From the NCBI GenBank assembly GCA_900095095.1, contig FMBT01000289.1, forward strand, positions 1,197,827-1,261,826: DNA of 64,000 nt, written 5' to 3'. The notes beneath the pieces were generated by a model that saw nothing but the letters and a program-made list of their open reading frames with translations, was not told the origin of the DNA and searched no databases. Origin of the DNA: Fragilariopsis cylindrus CCMP1102 (lineage: Eukaryota > Bacillariophyta > Bacillariophyceae > Bacillariales > Bacillariaceae). The translations under genes and the position numbers were made by a program. Every line of letters starts with the position of its first letter. Within the stretch, counting starts at the first letter, position 1. This document shows, in pieces, positions 34,401 to 46,100 of this stretch.

Positions 34401-34949
34401 TTTGACAAACCCAACTTTATTTCACCTACAGAAGCTACCGTCGGATCTGCCGCAACAACACCAGGAGAAATAAGCACGCCAGGCACACCATTTGACAAGG
34501 ATGAAACATCTGTGGAAGCGAAACAAAGTGAAACATCTGAGCCATCTAAATTTGACAATACCAACTTTATTTCATCAACCGGAGCTACCGTCGGATCTGC
34601 CGCAATAATGCCAGAAGAAATAAGCACGCCAGGAACATCATTTGACAACGCTGTGTCACCAACGGAACCTGCTAGCGCAAACAACGACGAAGACGTGCCC
34701 GCGTCCGAGCTTTTGTCATCAGAAGTTGTTGACAACTCAAACGAAATGGAAGACGGGGAGATGACAGACATTCCTTTGTCTCCTAACCCTGTATCATCGA
34801 AAAATAAAACAAAAAATGTACCGGCGGCAGACAATTTACCTACTATAACGAATACAATAGAAACCGTACCTGCACCTGCAGTCTCTACCGGCGATGATCT
34901 ATTTGCAGCAATAGGAATGCCCCCACCACCTTTCCAAAGAAAAAGATAG
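31494..34949 (+). CDS. Ankyrin-repeat protein with six WW domains
   Basis: A 1151-residue single-exon adaptor-like protein. Ankyrin repeats cover about residues 50-150 (RGLFPIHMACQYSMVRLIKL, GCTPLHHACMSTQRSNGLEV, NSQGKTPYDVATLDS). A Pro/Gly/Ser-rich middle carries SRVGGQGLAIYSKYKADGFH. Six WW domains start near residues 518, 570, 632, 774, 833 and 880, each of the form WVETxDPxSGKxYYYNxxTxETSWExP, with the second Trp and final Pro present in all except that the fourth ends WIRP and the sixth WDVP. WW domains bind proline-rich ligands; the protein's own proline-rich centre could be one. Two near-identical segments of about 50 residues (DETSxEAKQSExSEPSKFD...) repeat at about 952-1050. The C-terminus DDLFAAIGMPPPPFQRKR is a compact motif. 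A role in splicing or transcription scaffolding is plausible but unproven. Confidence 0.88.
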   Translation: MLSWASDQFDKISQTVAPPPTDAAGRFAYAVQRLDENTAMGCIAEIDPVGTVVNQARGLFPIHMACQYSMVRLIKLLMNQPGISVQQPDYAGCTPLHHACMSTQRSNGLEVVKFLINDCGADASAKNSQGKTPYDVATLDSIRQYILPIQLQRETQYALDNGGRGLPPGIDLGGMTINRSNMAPPPKFGGSGVASAGGPPAPMGGGITSQSRYPVTPTFGSPVAMGASHNHMSPTQTPTPTPTPTYMTSQTSFPAQPSIPTAQPIARAPASMPVKDNNVAASRRTSSTSTSTPSSDETSRYSRVGGQGLAIYSKYKADGFHSSSSDKNLQQKYGHVGASGGSTMPPPPSSGNAPVSTGPNAFRGGASYQGSRYAYAEASAPVSGPSYSGGMGYAPAPAVGSPTPQYFTPGATSNNTTAAMPTTPVGPSATSSTNNISPFMPPPPYSGNVGPASSTAASFATPQPASGNASNLFGSPPSTGTETDSKTAGATVNHDQATTATSNPEQQQQQSATLTVENDWVETVDPTSGKSYYFNSKTNETSWEKPPSIATTATEETTEPSAEGEVINNEEWVETPDPSSGKSYYYNTKTGETSWEKPTSTTDPASAVSVTVDEQIQEENQPVNSEPASMDDGWVETTDTTSGKVYFYNSTTGETSWDRPTANKYESKTSETTSELAEAAMVDENVNENEKKENTEDGESAVTKTEEKIPVTESLNEMMKEGTGTSIAESEGESMALEEKIPTEVDEKPADTTTPQDNTTETEETTNESLTLSDDWTEVADPSTGKVYYYNEKTQKTSWIRPKLASEEDTNVTSAEPISSEENESNDAGDSSGGWVEVQDPNTGKIYYYNKETNETSWEEPTSMSDEQNTDGDDISSNGQNDWVETLDPTSGKKYYYNATTGVTSWDVPACLKEETLSLPGNIKAEERMPLARGIERTKSAEETFAEFPTGEDETSIEAKQSEASEPSKFDKPNFISPTEATVGSAATTPGEISTPGTPFDKDETSVEAKQSETSEPSKFDNTNFISSTGATVGSAAIMPEEISTPGTSFDNAVSPTEPASANNDEDVPASELLSSEVVDNSNEMEDGEMTDIPLSPNPVSSKNKTKNVPAADNLPTITNTIETVPAPAVSTGDDLFAAIGMPPPPFQRKR
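34343..34660 (+). repeat. Tandem coding repeat (two units of about 155 bases)
   Basis: Units starting near 34350 and 34500 encode DETSIEAKQSEASEPSKFD and DETSVEAKQSETSEPSKFD, and continue alike through ATVGSAA...EISTPGT. They lie inside the ankyrin/WW gene and keep its frame. Confidence 0.85.
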
Positions 34950-35137
34950 GGCTATCTGCTAACATAATTGCAACCTTTCGAGGTGATATTGAATAATGCA
35001 CAAACTATTAGAATTTAGTTAAATTTCGAAAATATTTAAGAATACAGTCATTATAAGAATCTGTTTATTTAACACATAACTTAGCGTGAGCCTTGTTATC
35101 ATTCTCTATTTTTTTGGGATTGAATCGGAATCGTCGT

Positions 35138-37078
35138 CTACAGATTACCTTCATCCAGCCATCGAACCAAAGCTTCGACTGTTGCTGCCGCTTCTTTATA
35201 ACCCAATCTTTCTTGTGAAGTTTCCAATCCTAACAGATCTTCGGCTCGTCCGGCGACATCTAATGGCGGAGCTAAGAGAGGTGATACGTGACCACCACTC
35301 AGTGATGTACGTTGGACGTCAATTTCGACCATGGGTCTTCTCATCCGTGTGATACTTCTTGCTTCTCGTAAAACTTCCTCCACCTCAGCACTTTCATCGA
35401 TTGGATCGTCATCGTATCCTAGAATCAACGTCCGTCGAGCTCGATATGCCTTCCCGGCGGCAGATCGGACCATAGCGGGTGTAGGATTAAAGTCTCGTGC
35501 TCCATCTGCAACCTGACAAGAACAAGAACAAGAACAAAAAAAACAATACAAAACAGCGAGCATCAGCATCATGTTTTGTTTTTAAGAATAGGGCAGGATA
35601 TCCTCGTTTTTCTTCATTTATGAAAATAATTATGTGTATCATCGATGAAGTACACTTACGCTATCATAATCGCTTACCTCATCAATTAGTCTGGGGATTT
35701 GTTCCAAAGTGACGATAGTTTCATGAATCACTGGTAGCAATCCCACCTCGGTTAAAGCAGCTACTGCAGGCTCCGCCCATTTAGCGTATGTATCGCGTAT
35801 TTCCGATGGAATCTTGATATTTTGATCGTTATCGTTGTTATTACCGCCGAACGGAGAAGCAAAGGGTATTGGTATGGTTGGCAACAGTGATGCCCCCGCA
35901 GCAGCGTTCTTAAACATACTTTGAGCCTCGCTCAAGAGATCGTCTGAAGGTAACTTACCCTGTGAAGCCGCCTTCGCTAATTTCAATCCTAAGTATAAAG
36001 AATCATTGGAACTCGGTCCCCTCACAGGTTGCGACGACGACGACGACGACGAATCAGTACCAGTAGTAGTAGTACTACTACTACCACCTCCAATAGGTTG
36101 AGTCGCAAGTGATGAAAAAACTGGTGCAAAAAAGTCTTCAAAGAATGGAACAGCCTCACTAACAGGTTTATTATTGAAACTTAACAATGCATTAGCTGCA
36201 CGGGGTGTATCGGGAAACAAACATGATATAAGTACCTGCAATAATGCACCACAGGAATGACCAATACCCACAACGGGTAATGCACCGTATTGACGTGCCA
36301 ATGTCGGTGCGACATTTTCAAATTTTGTTAACACATCATCACAGGTAGTTAAATGATCGAATGACAAATCATACGGTGTCGCTACAATCAAAAATCCTTC
36401 ATCTGCTAATTTTTCTAATAGAAATCGGTATGTAATATGTGGTGCCTTTCCAACTAATGCACCACCCAAAAAATGTATAACAGCTCGGGGGGTAATATTT
36501 GTTGTCGGATCGTTTTCAACAATTTCGTTGTCTTCACCACTGCTTTTAGTTGACGTTGGTCGGAGGACCCAATTGCCGTATAAATTTTCCCAATTACCGA
36601 CGACACCAGCATTGATGTCATCGTCACCATCGTCGTCGTTGTCATTGACTGTTACGGTGTTGGAAGCCTTGTTACCGATATCGGGTCTCTTTTTCTCATT
36701 TGGAACATTTTTACTATCATTAATGTTGGTTGTTGTTGAGGTGTTACGGGAGGGGTTACTACGTTGCTGTTGTGATTTCGAAGACGAATCCGTTGTTGAT
36801 GTTGATTTTATTGTTGCTGTTGTCGGTATCATTGCAACATTCAGCAATGTTGGTTGCCGAAAGCGAGAACTACGAGAATGAATTTTTGACATTGATCCCA
36901 CGGCCGATGACGATGAATACGACGACGATGATGATAATGGTGGACGCAGTTTTGATATTGTTGTTGTCGACGATAGTAATATGGGATGGAATGCGGTCAC
37001 TACAATCACATCTATCGTCGGAACCACTACCAACGCCACCACCACCACCAGCCACACCCAAATCATTGAAATGATCAT
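35138..37078 (-). CDS. Plastid-targeted DUF1350 alpha/beta-hydrolase-like protein, two exons
   Basis: Exon 1 runs 37078-35660 and ends ...SDYDS before GTAAGT; exon 2 runs 35512-35138 after TTGTCAG and continues VADGARDFNPTPAMVRSAAG. The first ATG is at 37078. The N-terminus is a strong signal peptide (MIISMIWVWLVVVVALVVVP) followed by VTAFHP and a Ser/Thr/Arg-rich stretch with few acids, which matches the bipartite diatom plastid presequence with its ASAFAP-type Phe. The conserved body has IHFLGGALVGKAPHITYRFL, LADEGFLIVATPYDLSFDH and the nucleophile elbow GIGHSCGALLQ, typical of DUF1350 proteins of cyanobacteria and chloroplasts. Exon 2 includes ILGYDDDPIDES and GGHVSPLLAPP, which could supply the acid and His of the triad. 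Enzyme substrate unknown. Confidence 0.88.
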
Positions 37079-38369
37079 TGTGAAGAATGGTAGTTTCAAA
37101 TTTCTTGTGATAATGATTGTATAATTCGTTTTCTTCCTGTCTGTTTGCTTTATTATGTGATTGTCGTGATTTTCATAGCGTACCGTATTCGTAAAGCAAT
37201 CGAATGCTGAGATTGGAACAACTCATCGATCATTGTGAAGAGATCGATTGAGAGTGACGCGATGGAAAGATCATGACATCATATATTTTATTGTGCAGTA
37301 CTTCCTCCGTGCACCGCATGATTCGCACGCGCTATCGTGAGGTTTTTTTGCGCGTAATTAACACGCTAAAACCTTAAAATATTAAGATCTACTCAAAAAA
37401 TAGAGGGTTAAAGAGCATCAAAAACAAAAAAATGATGGATCGATACAACTCAATACAACAAGATAGATCCAAATAGATATAGTTACGATTAAATCGTATA
37501 CGCTAAATTTTAATTAATAAGTACTACTGTGTGTATTTATTAATGATAAATAGATACTGTACGTACTTGTTGCTTGTTGCTTGTGATGGCAAATACAGTA
37601 TGTACAGTATCGATTGGATTGGATCCATTGGTTCTATTGTTTCGACTAGAAATGATTGTCCATTCCTCTCCGTAATAGATTAGATTTGCTTGTGTATTGT
37701 TGTGTTTGTATATTGTTGTGTTTGTATTGTACCTATATTAATCCAATTCCCAGTACTATGCCCCGAATTGTGCTTCTTGTCTCACTCTGTTCCTCATCTT
37801 CTTCCCAGATCCGATCAAATTCATCATCAATGCCGCCCGTAAAATATTCATCCTGCTTCATTGTTCTCCTTCCCTTCCTTTAGCTTCTTCAGTATTGGAT
37901 GTGGTCCTGTGGATGGGTTGTTTGCACAATGATCAATGAAGAACGAGAACACTGCATTAACCGACCGAGCGGTATTGAGATAAATAAACAATCAGTGAAA
38001 ACACACAAAAGTGAAAGTGAATGGATCATAGATTCATAGATTCAGGCTTGCTTGTTTGCACACGGTCTGGCACTTGTAATAAAACTATGATATGCAGAAC
38101 CCTCCCACGAGTTCAATTTCGAAGTTTATAAGGACATTACGCCGTACTGGCGATAGTTGTCCTCTTTTCTTTCTCTCTCTCGCTCTCTTTTTTTTCGTAG
38201 CAGCAGCTTGTGTGCCAGAATTGATTTGACGATCAAAGAATCAGTTGTTTACTCTACTAGGTGGCTAGCTAGGTAGCTAGGTAGCTAGCTAGTTATCCAT
38301 CCATCTACAGTATTCGTTTCATTTACTCATTTTCATTTCATCTCATTTCATCTCATTCAATATTCTTAT
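37079..38369. other. Long intergenic region, no gene identified
   Basis: About 1.3 kb between two minus-strand genes. It includes presumed promoter sequence of the DUF1350 gene, a short frame at 37656-37883 with no domain (probably chance), and a CTAG/GTAG tetramer cluster at about 38261-38293. Nothing else supported. Confidence 0.5.
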
Positions 38370-39023
38370 TCAATTCTCATGTAATAGGCAGTTCGCATAC
38401 GTTTGAATAAATCCAGCACAAAAAAATGCAAGAGAAGTAGCACTGATCCGTAATGCTAACGGTGGTGTGACCTTATACATGATTTCCATAATACTTTCTG
38501 GTGGTTGATATCCAATAATTTGAGATTGATGTACAATTTTTACAAATGAATTTTGTTGTTGCTGTAGTAATGATTGACGATATGCTGATATTGGTGCTGT
38601 TGTTGTTGTTGTTTTTGTTGTTGCTGGCACACAGGTAGACGTAGGCGTAGCCTTAGTCGTAGTTGTGGCAGGATTATGAAATCGTTCGAGTAATGTATGT
38701 TGTTTTAATTTATCTCTTGCTTCTGATGATTCAAGGTATGGAAATAGTAAAGATTGAACATAGTATGTCCCTATTAAGGTAATAGTACCAACACTATAAC
38801 TAACAAATGATTGTTGTGGTGGCTGTGATTGTGATTTTGATTGTTGTGTCCGTGGTAACTTTAACAACTTTGAGTTGTTGCTATTGTTGTAATAATTGAT
38901 TAATTTGAGTTGTTGTTGTTGCTGCTGTCGTACAAAGCAAAGTTCTGATCCTTGATACCATGAAAAATAACCCAAACATGCAACCGTCGGAGGGAGTGTA
39001 AGAACTGTTACACCGAGACACAT
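38370..39023 (-). CDS. Hypothetical two-helix membrane protein
   Basis: 217 residues, ATG at 39023. No family recognised. A hydrophobic stretch at the N-terminus (MCLGVTVLTLPPTVACLGYF) could be a signal anchor. Another lies in the middle (SFVSYSVGTITLIGTYYVQS) and a third near the C-terminus (LALRISATSLAFFCAGFIQT). Gln/Asn and Thr/Ala runs separate them. The middle stretch is followed by LLFPYLESSEARDKLKQHTL, a charged amphipathic segment. Codon use and the intact frame through low-complexity text support it as a real gene, but there is no motif that gives a function. Confidence 0.55.
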   Translation of the reverse strand: MCLGVTVLTLPPTVACLGYFSWYQGSELCFVRQQQQQQLKLINYYNNSNNSKLLKLPRTQQSKSQSQPPQQSFVSYSVGTITLIGTYYVQSLLFPYLESSEARDKLKQHTLLERFHNPATTTTKATPTSTCVPATTKTTTTTAPISAYRQSLLQQQQNSFVKIVHQSQIIGYQPPESIMEIMYKVTPPLALRISATSLAFFCAGFIQTYANCLLHEN

Positions 39024-39867
39024 TATTTAATAAGTTTTAAAAAAAAAAATCGTCTCGGAAGTAATATAGCACATCAAATCAACATGCAAATATTTTTCTT
39101 GGCGTTTATTATAATGAATTATTATAATTAATTCTCTCTGGACAAACTAACCTAACAGCTTGTATTGTTACTCCAGATTACTTTGAACTTGTACAATGTA
39201 TATGTCGAATGTGTGTGCCAAAGAGGATTGATTCATTTGTTTCGAATGATCTACGGTATACGGAATGAGTTTTGTCGAGGAGCAAATGTTTAGCTACACC
39301 GACGAGTGTAAGCAAGAAGTGGTTTTATTCACCACCATGCTCAATGCATGATGTATTGTTCAATTTTAAAAATTCGATTTTCGAGAATTAAAAATCTTGC
39401 CTGTTCTTCGTTTTGACATTCACGCCGTCGAGTCGAGTGAGTCGAATGAATGAATGGGTCACGGTCATTTAGTCACATGATCAATTATGTAAATAGCAAT
39501 ATGATTACCCCTGCTTAAGTAGCCTATATAATATTATATATCGCAACACAGTCTTCGCTTTGAGATTAAGCCTAAATTCTAAATTGTAATGCATAAGAAC
39601 GATGACTAGATATTGCACTGTAGGGGCTACTTCGAATCTCTGTGCTTCATTCGTTTGTATCATTGCTGTTCTAGATTTGTTCGACTGCAAAAACGAAACG
39701 AAACGAACTCCTCTGATCAAACTTTAATCGATATTCAATATAACGATTAATTCATTCAATATTAGCTCATACAATACCGGTACAATACTTCAAGTACAAT
39801 ACAATACAATACACTAAGGTAGTAATTAAATCGGTGCTAGCTATAGCATAAAATATATAATAATATA
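39024..39867. other. Divergent intergenic region
   Basis: Between the membrane protein (-) and the LRR gene (+). AT-rich, with a short AATAC run at about 39796-39811. No gene. Confidence 0.55.
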
Positions 39868-42508
39868 ATGGACGCATATTTATCAGAATATGAAAAAGAG
39901 AAGAAGGATGCTGCACCTGAAAAGAGTCTTTATGAATCAGTGGCAGGATTTACAGATGAGATTGAAGGTGAATTAGAAAAGGTATCCGTGTACGGTGTAC
40001 ATTTTACAAGAAAGGTCGTACTATTGGTACTTGGTGCATTTGCTGTTATTGCAATCAGTATCGGTGTTAGTTTAGGTGTGACACTTGCATCCCCATCCTC
40101 CGCCACTACTGCTACTGCTACTACAGGAAATATAGATACTACTATTGTTGCTACCGGCGCTCCCACTACTGCTGATTTTTTCGATACAGAGAATGCTCCC
40201 ACAACTCATAGTCCTACTACTGCCAATGGTGGCATGAATCCTAGACCCACTGTTGCTGCTGTTGTTGATACTGATACTGCTGCTACTGATACTGATACTG
40301 ATACTGATACTGATACTGATACTATTGGCAATATAGATGATACTAATAGTGGTGCTTCAAAAGAACGTGCTCATGAATATTGGTCATTCGGAGAAGCTAT
40401 TGATTCAATTATTGGAGAAGAAATTTATGATGATACAACACGTGAACATGAGACACTTGTTTGGATTTCTGATACAGATCCATTAAAATTAGATCCAAAG
40501 ACAACACCAATAGATGATATATTACAAAGATATATTATTGCAAATTTTTATTTTGCAACGAATGGAACAACATGGCCGAATCAATTTAATTTCCTATCAA
40601 AGGATGATGTATGTGATTGGAATGATAGTACAAATGGAGTATTTTGTAATGACAATGGACGAATTATTAGTATTTTAGTGCAAGATTGTGCCTTATCTGG
40701 AACAATTCCACAAGATATCGGATTATTATCTCATATGGAAATTTTCAATATAACCAATAATGATATACAAGGAGATATTCCTATGTCGCTTGGTACGATA
40801 TCTGGATTGACACATGTGGATATGAGTGAGTACAGTACAGTATTATTTATGCATAATTATATATATATTGATATATATATATATTTATTTATTTATGTGT
40901 GTGTGTGTGTGTGTGTATGAACAGATAATATTTTAATCGTGAAGTCTCATCCCATAAAATCATCCTTTATTATTGTTATTATTATTACTACTACTACTAT
41001 TACTATCATCCTTCTACCAGGTGTGAATGGATTCTCAGGACAAATACCACCGAGTATTGCAATGCTACTCGAACTGGAAGTGTTAGATCTTTCTTTTAAT
41101 GCATTAATCGGAGGTCTTGAAGGAAATATCGGACATCTTGAAAAGAAAAGTGAAAATTTACGTGCAGTCGATCTATGTACGTTGGTGTGTGTTTCAGTCT
41201 ACTCTAGGACTACGAGTTGTCACTCTACGAGTTTGATATGTGGTCTCTTTTGAAACCTCTGAACCTTTTTTTATTAATCTATCAATCAAATTTGGCATGA
41301 TCTCTTTTTCTATTTCGTTCTGTCACCGACATTCAAATTTTCACTAACCCAAAACAATTCTCGTTCTATTTTATTGAAATCATTTCAACAATTTAATTTT
41401 TAAAAACAGCATTTAACATGATTAAAGGGACTATTCCTGAAAGTTTTGGTGAAGGAACGAATCTTAACTATTTATACCTGAATAATAATAACCTGCATGG
41501 TCTTTTCCCAAAGAGTATTGGTAACTTAAATACTTTAGTAGAACTTGATATCTCCAACAACGACCTTTCTGGTTCGTTACCTTCTGCCTTGGGGGATCTA
41601 TCGATGTTAGAAGTGTTAAATCTTTCCTTTAATGCATTAATAGGAGGAGATGGAGCTAGGGCGCTGAAGGATCTAGGAAAACTTGAGGAATTGTATATGA
41701 GTCACAATCTCCTTGAAGGAAATGTCGGACATTTTGGGAAAAGTGATAGTTTACGTATAGTCGATATATGTAAGTCACACTTTATCTCTCCATCTCTATT
41801 TGATTTGGATTGCTGTTTCTCTGTTCACTTTTGAAAGCTCTGAAGCTATTTTATCAATTACACTCGTTATTATCCTTTTTCCGCCAATTTTCACTAACCC
41901 AAACTATTCTCATTTTATTCGTTGAAATCATTTATAAAACAAAATCAGCATTTAACTCGATTGAAGGGACTATTCCTGGAAGTTTTGGTGAAGGAACAAA
42001 TCTTAAATTTTTATACTTGAATAATAATAACATGGATGGTCTTATTCCAAATACTATGGGCAACTTAAAAAGTTTAGTAGAACTTGATATCTCTAACAAC
42101 AAACTAACTGGTTCGATACCTTCTACCTTGGGGGATCTAACGACGTTAAAGATCTTAAAACTTGATTCGAATAATCTCCAAGACGAGTTACCGATGGAAA
42201 TTAGTAATTTGGAGATGCTAGAAGAACTCGATCTCAGTAACAACATACTTGGGGGTAGAATCCCATTGGAACTTTCCAATTTATTCTATTTAACGACAAT
42301 GGATCTTTCAAATAATAATTTCTCTGGAGATATGGATAGAGTTTTCTGTGTCGATAATCGGCCGGAATGGGGAAGCCCAATTGAAAGTTACAGAGCGGAT
42401 TGTCTTAGCGACGATGTTTCTCTCTCGTGCGCCACTGAATGCTGCGATGGGAATAGCTATTGCTGTGATGTACCCAGTGGAGCAAACTGCAGGACAATAG
42501 AATATTAG
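39868..42508 (+). CDS. Membrane-anchored leucine-rich-repeat protein, four exons
   Basis: Exons 39868-40825, 41021-41176, 41410-41769 and 41949-42508 all join in phase 1 (GTGAGT/CCAG, GTACGT/ACAG, GTAAGT/TCAG), giving 677 residues. A cytosolic N-terminus (MDAYLSEYEKEKKD...) leads to one hydrophobic segment (VVLLVLGAFAVIAISIGVSL, about 50-73), then a Thr/Ala/Asp-rich extracellular-type stalk, a cap (NGTTWPNQFNFLSKDDVCDW) and plant-type LRRs of the form LxGxIPxSxGxLxxLxxLDLSNN. The C-terminus is Cys-rich (CATECCDGNSYCCD). There is no kinase domain, so this is an LRR adhesion or binding protein rather than a receptor kinase; many diatoms carry this layout. The LRR part grew by duplication of exon-plus-intron units. 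The partner is unknown. Confidence 0.85.
40265..40326 (+). repeat. ACTGAT hexamer coding repeat
   Basis: Repeated GATACT/ACTGAT triplet pairs encode alternating Thr and Asp in the stalk of the LRR protein. Confidence 0.85.
40853..40919. repeat. AT and GT microsatellites within intron 1 of the LRR gene
   Basis: An AT-rich stretch is followed by about nine GT units at 40896-40917. It lies wholly in the intron 40826-41020. Confidence 0.85.
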
Positions 42509-43184
42509 GATTGGAATGATCACAAAAAAAAGTGAAATTGAAACCATCTCTTATATAATATTAACATAGTTTGTAAGTGAGATATGAATTTAGGTAAAAT
42601 AAAACTTTATGATAGTCCAGTTAGCACGGCCACCAAATACCTCATTCTATCCAATACATTCTCATCCGAACCACATCGACGAAATATATGCTCGTTTTCG
42701 TTTTTGAATTGTAAACCATCAACGTTTTTAAAAATTGCTTGAAACAAGATCGGTTGATGATTGATTCATTCTTCGATTCATTCGATTCATTCATTCGTTC
42801 ATTTTTCCGTTTGACGTTATTCGAAGATTAACGGCGATGTTTTGCATCCTGGAATGCGTTGCCTCATACTCAACTCAGAATTCTGCTCGTGCGTGACCAG
42901 AAACTATGGATTTTTCTAGATTTCATGGGACTGCCTTTCTTTATTTGAGGTTTTCAAGAGAAGCGGCCGCGCTATCAATACATAATACCGTTATGATTAA
43001 GAGTCGATTCGAGTCGAGTCGATGCAACGAAGATTTCAAAAAATGGCAATCAACTATCTAAAAGAAAGAGACGAAGGAAACATCTTTGAAAAATATGCCC
43101 GAGATTTTTAGATTTGTTACTTGTCACTACCCACACAAAGCAAAACTCGATCATTCGTTTTTTATTCGATCCAAGAAAACCAAC
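42509..43184. other. Intergenic region
   Basis: Spacer between the LRR and WD40 genes with ATTC-type repeats at about 42761-42802. The final part may be 5' UTR, or an N-terminal extension if the in-frame ATG at 43095 is used. Confidence 0.5.
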
Positions 43185-46100
43185 ATGGGCTCTTGTCTTT
43201 CCCTTGAAAGGCAGCAACTGCATGAGCGTCTCGACGAATATGACTACGCCTATTTCTATAAGGTAGAAAATCGCAACTCAATTCAGGAGGAAAGAACGAG
43301 GTGGTGGGAGAAAAATATCAGTCTAACCGGCAACAAATCTAATACAAGCCCCCCTCAAATACCAGCAGATCCATGGACTGTATCATATTCAGAGAGTGAA
43401 CCATCACCAACAAAGACGGGTACTATTTACGGTATTTCTTCCCCTGTATCGTCACCTTCTAGTTCATACAGTACCTCTATACCATCTTTGTCAGAACCGA
43501 ATTCTACTTCGAATATTCCTATCTCAAAACAAAGAAAAGCTTTTAGTTTTGATGATAGGCATGTGAAGAAGCAAGGCAGGGCCCTGCAACTCCGATTGGC
43601 TAAAAATCGGTTTCTTCAAATGGTTGTCACTAGCCAATCTTCACATCATGAAAGTTCTGTTGCTCCTGATGCATTCGATTCTACCTCAACTGTCGTCGTA
43701 GCGACAGATTCGTTTCAAACTGACGAGGATAACCGAGTGCTATCGATTTCTTGTCCGTCGTCAGTCCCCGAATCATTGCCATCGCAACAAACGTTAGAAG
43801 AAATAAATGTGAACTTTCACTCTTCTCGCGGATTGATCTGGAAGGAAATCACCAGTGAACACAATGTAACTGCTATGGCAATGAATCGTAAGAGTGTCGA
43901 CTCACTCTCTTCGTTGTCTGCATGCCATAGCACGGATCCTCTATTGCTGGCTATGGGAGACGAGAATGGCAATATCGTGATAACTCAAATCAAAGATGAG
44001 GGACTTCGATCTAAAGATAGTAGTAATGCCGACGATACTTCGAAGACACCCAAAAGGGACCAACGCGGGGAAGCTCTGGAGTTCTCTATTGAAGGTCGGG
44101 TGCGGTCACTAGATTTTGGAAGTTGCGAACAACTCGTGGCTGGAGGGGATGGCTGCTATGCTTGGATATTGCAAATCATCATCGACACGTCTTCCCAAAC
44201 ACTTCAAAATATTGTAGTCATCCATAAACTGGAAAGAATCGATCGTATCTACGCTGTATGTTTCTCTCCTGACCGTCGATTTTTGGCAGTAGGTGGGTTT
44301 GATGGCAAGACTGCATTGATTCCGATGTCAACGATATGGAACCAAGAAGTGGAAAAGAGAGATGACGACGAAGATTCTTTTTTACAGCTGATGAAAAATT
44401 CCATCATAGAGTTGGGACGACCAGGCTTGATCTATTGCCTTGATTGGAGTCTAACAGGTGACTTTTTAGCAGTTGCAGGTAGTGACAAAGTTTGTGCGAT
44501 ATACAGTGCGACCAGCTTTGAATTGATCCATGAAACGGCGAGTCGAACAACAGCGATACAGGCTCTTCAATGGAGCCACGATGGAAAGTATCTGGCAGTT
44601 GGAGACAGGGAAATTTCAATTATTGAAGGCAATTCACCATTTAAGATCCAATGTGAGATCAGCAATACTCCTGAAACTTCTGCAATGGCAAAGTTTCGGT
44701 ATCGCATTACTTCGTTGTGTTGGAGTCCTTCTGATTCGTATCTGGCGATCGGTGGTAGTGATGGTCGTTGTCTCGTCGTCGAAACAAAGGGGTGGGCTCT
44801 GGTTTATGAACATCACAGAACAGAAAATATCAATGCCCTGGTATGGGGACAACAAAATAATATTATGAATAGTGATATTCGACGCTACCTAGTTGTAAGT
44901 GACAATGATTGCAGTGTTGCCCTTATTAAGGCCGGAGCGGAACCAGATGTAGACGACATTTCGTCAGTTGCTTCAAGTTCGAATTTCAGCCAAAGCACTA
45001 GAAGTAGCGATTGGGTGCTACGGGGGGATGAGTTCCGCGATATGGATGGTGAACCAAAGGAATTTCCCCGAGAAGTCAAGTCACAGTCTAATATCACAGC
45101 AGTCGCCTTCTCCAAATCTAGTAAGAGATCTTCGTATTTAGCCTATGCCGCTGATGATTGTTCCCTTACAATAATGAGGACAAGAGACTGGAAGATAGTG
45201 TTTGTGAGTAATCGCGACTATTTAATCAGTGCTATCATTCTAGCAAATTCCACAGCGCTCACCACATCCCATTTTTTCTGTTATTATATCAAAGCAAGTT
45301 GAATTTGCTAAGCCAATCCGATCTCTTGTCTTCTCAAATTCCAACAACTACATTGCGTTAGGAGGCGATGAAGGCATCTTGAATATACTATCGGTACGAA
45401 GCAGAACCATGATTCTCAATAGTATCCTATCTTCTGCCATCAAATCAATTGAATTTAGTAGGCGCGATGAACGGCTTGGAATCGGGTTGGAAGATGGTAT
45501 ACTTTCTCTATTCCGACCAGAATCTTCGTGGGAATCAGTTGGGGATATAGATCAAAGCGAGTCAGCTATAGTAAGTATCATCAAACTACCTCATTGCCAC
45601 TGGATAGGGTGGACTCCTTGACTTATTCATGTATTCTCTCACATTATTTGTTTATTATCATCACCTTGATTGTGTGATCCAATTTTTTGTTCTTGTTATT
45701 GATAATGATGAAAAAGACGTGTCAAAGTTGGACGTCTAAAACTCTAGCTTGTGGTCGCATGGACGGGTCAGTCACTCTGTTTGATACCGAGAATGTCTTT
45801 AGCAACTTCTTCGTTCCAATTGCAGAGTATACAAGTAGTCTTCCCGTTAGATCAGTTGCATTTAAAGCAAGTGGTTGTTTGTTGGCGATTGGAGGAGACA
45901 ACGGCGTTGTTTCGATACTCAGCGCTAAGGGTGGTTGGGTACTTAGTAACCAAATCAATCTTGGATGCAACATTCTATCTACCAAATGGTCTCCAGCAGG
46001 GCGATATGTAGCTCTCGCTGGTTCCGGTAAGACCTTTAGTGTTTGCGACTCAACCACTTGGGCGACGGTAGGCGAGGTCAACGAGACTATATCTTCCATT

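Noticed and set aside
37656-37883. Small hydrophobic/Ser-rich protein
   Set aside because: No ATG-supported domain, surrounded by repeats, and no homologous pattern; probably chance.
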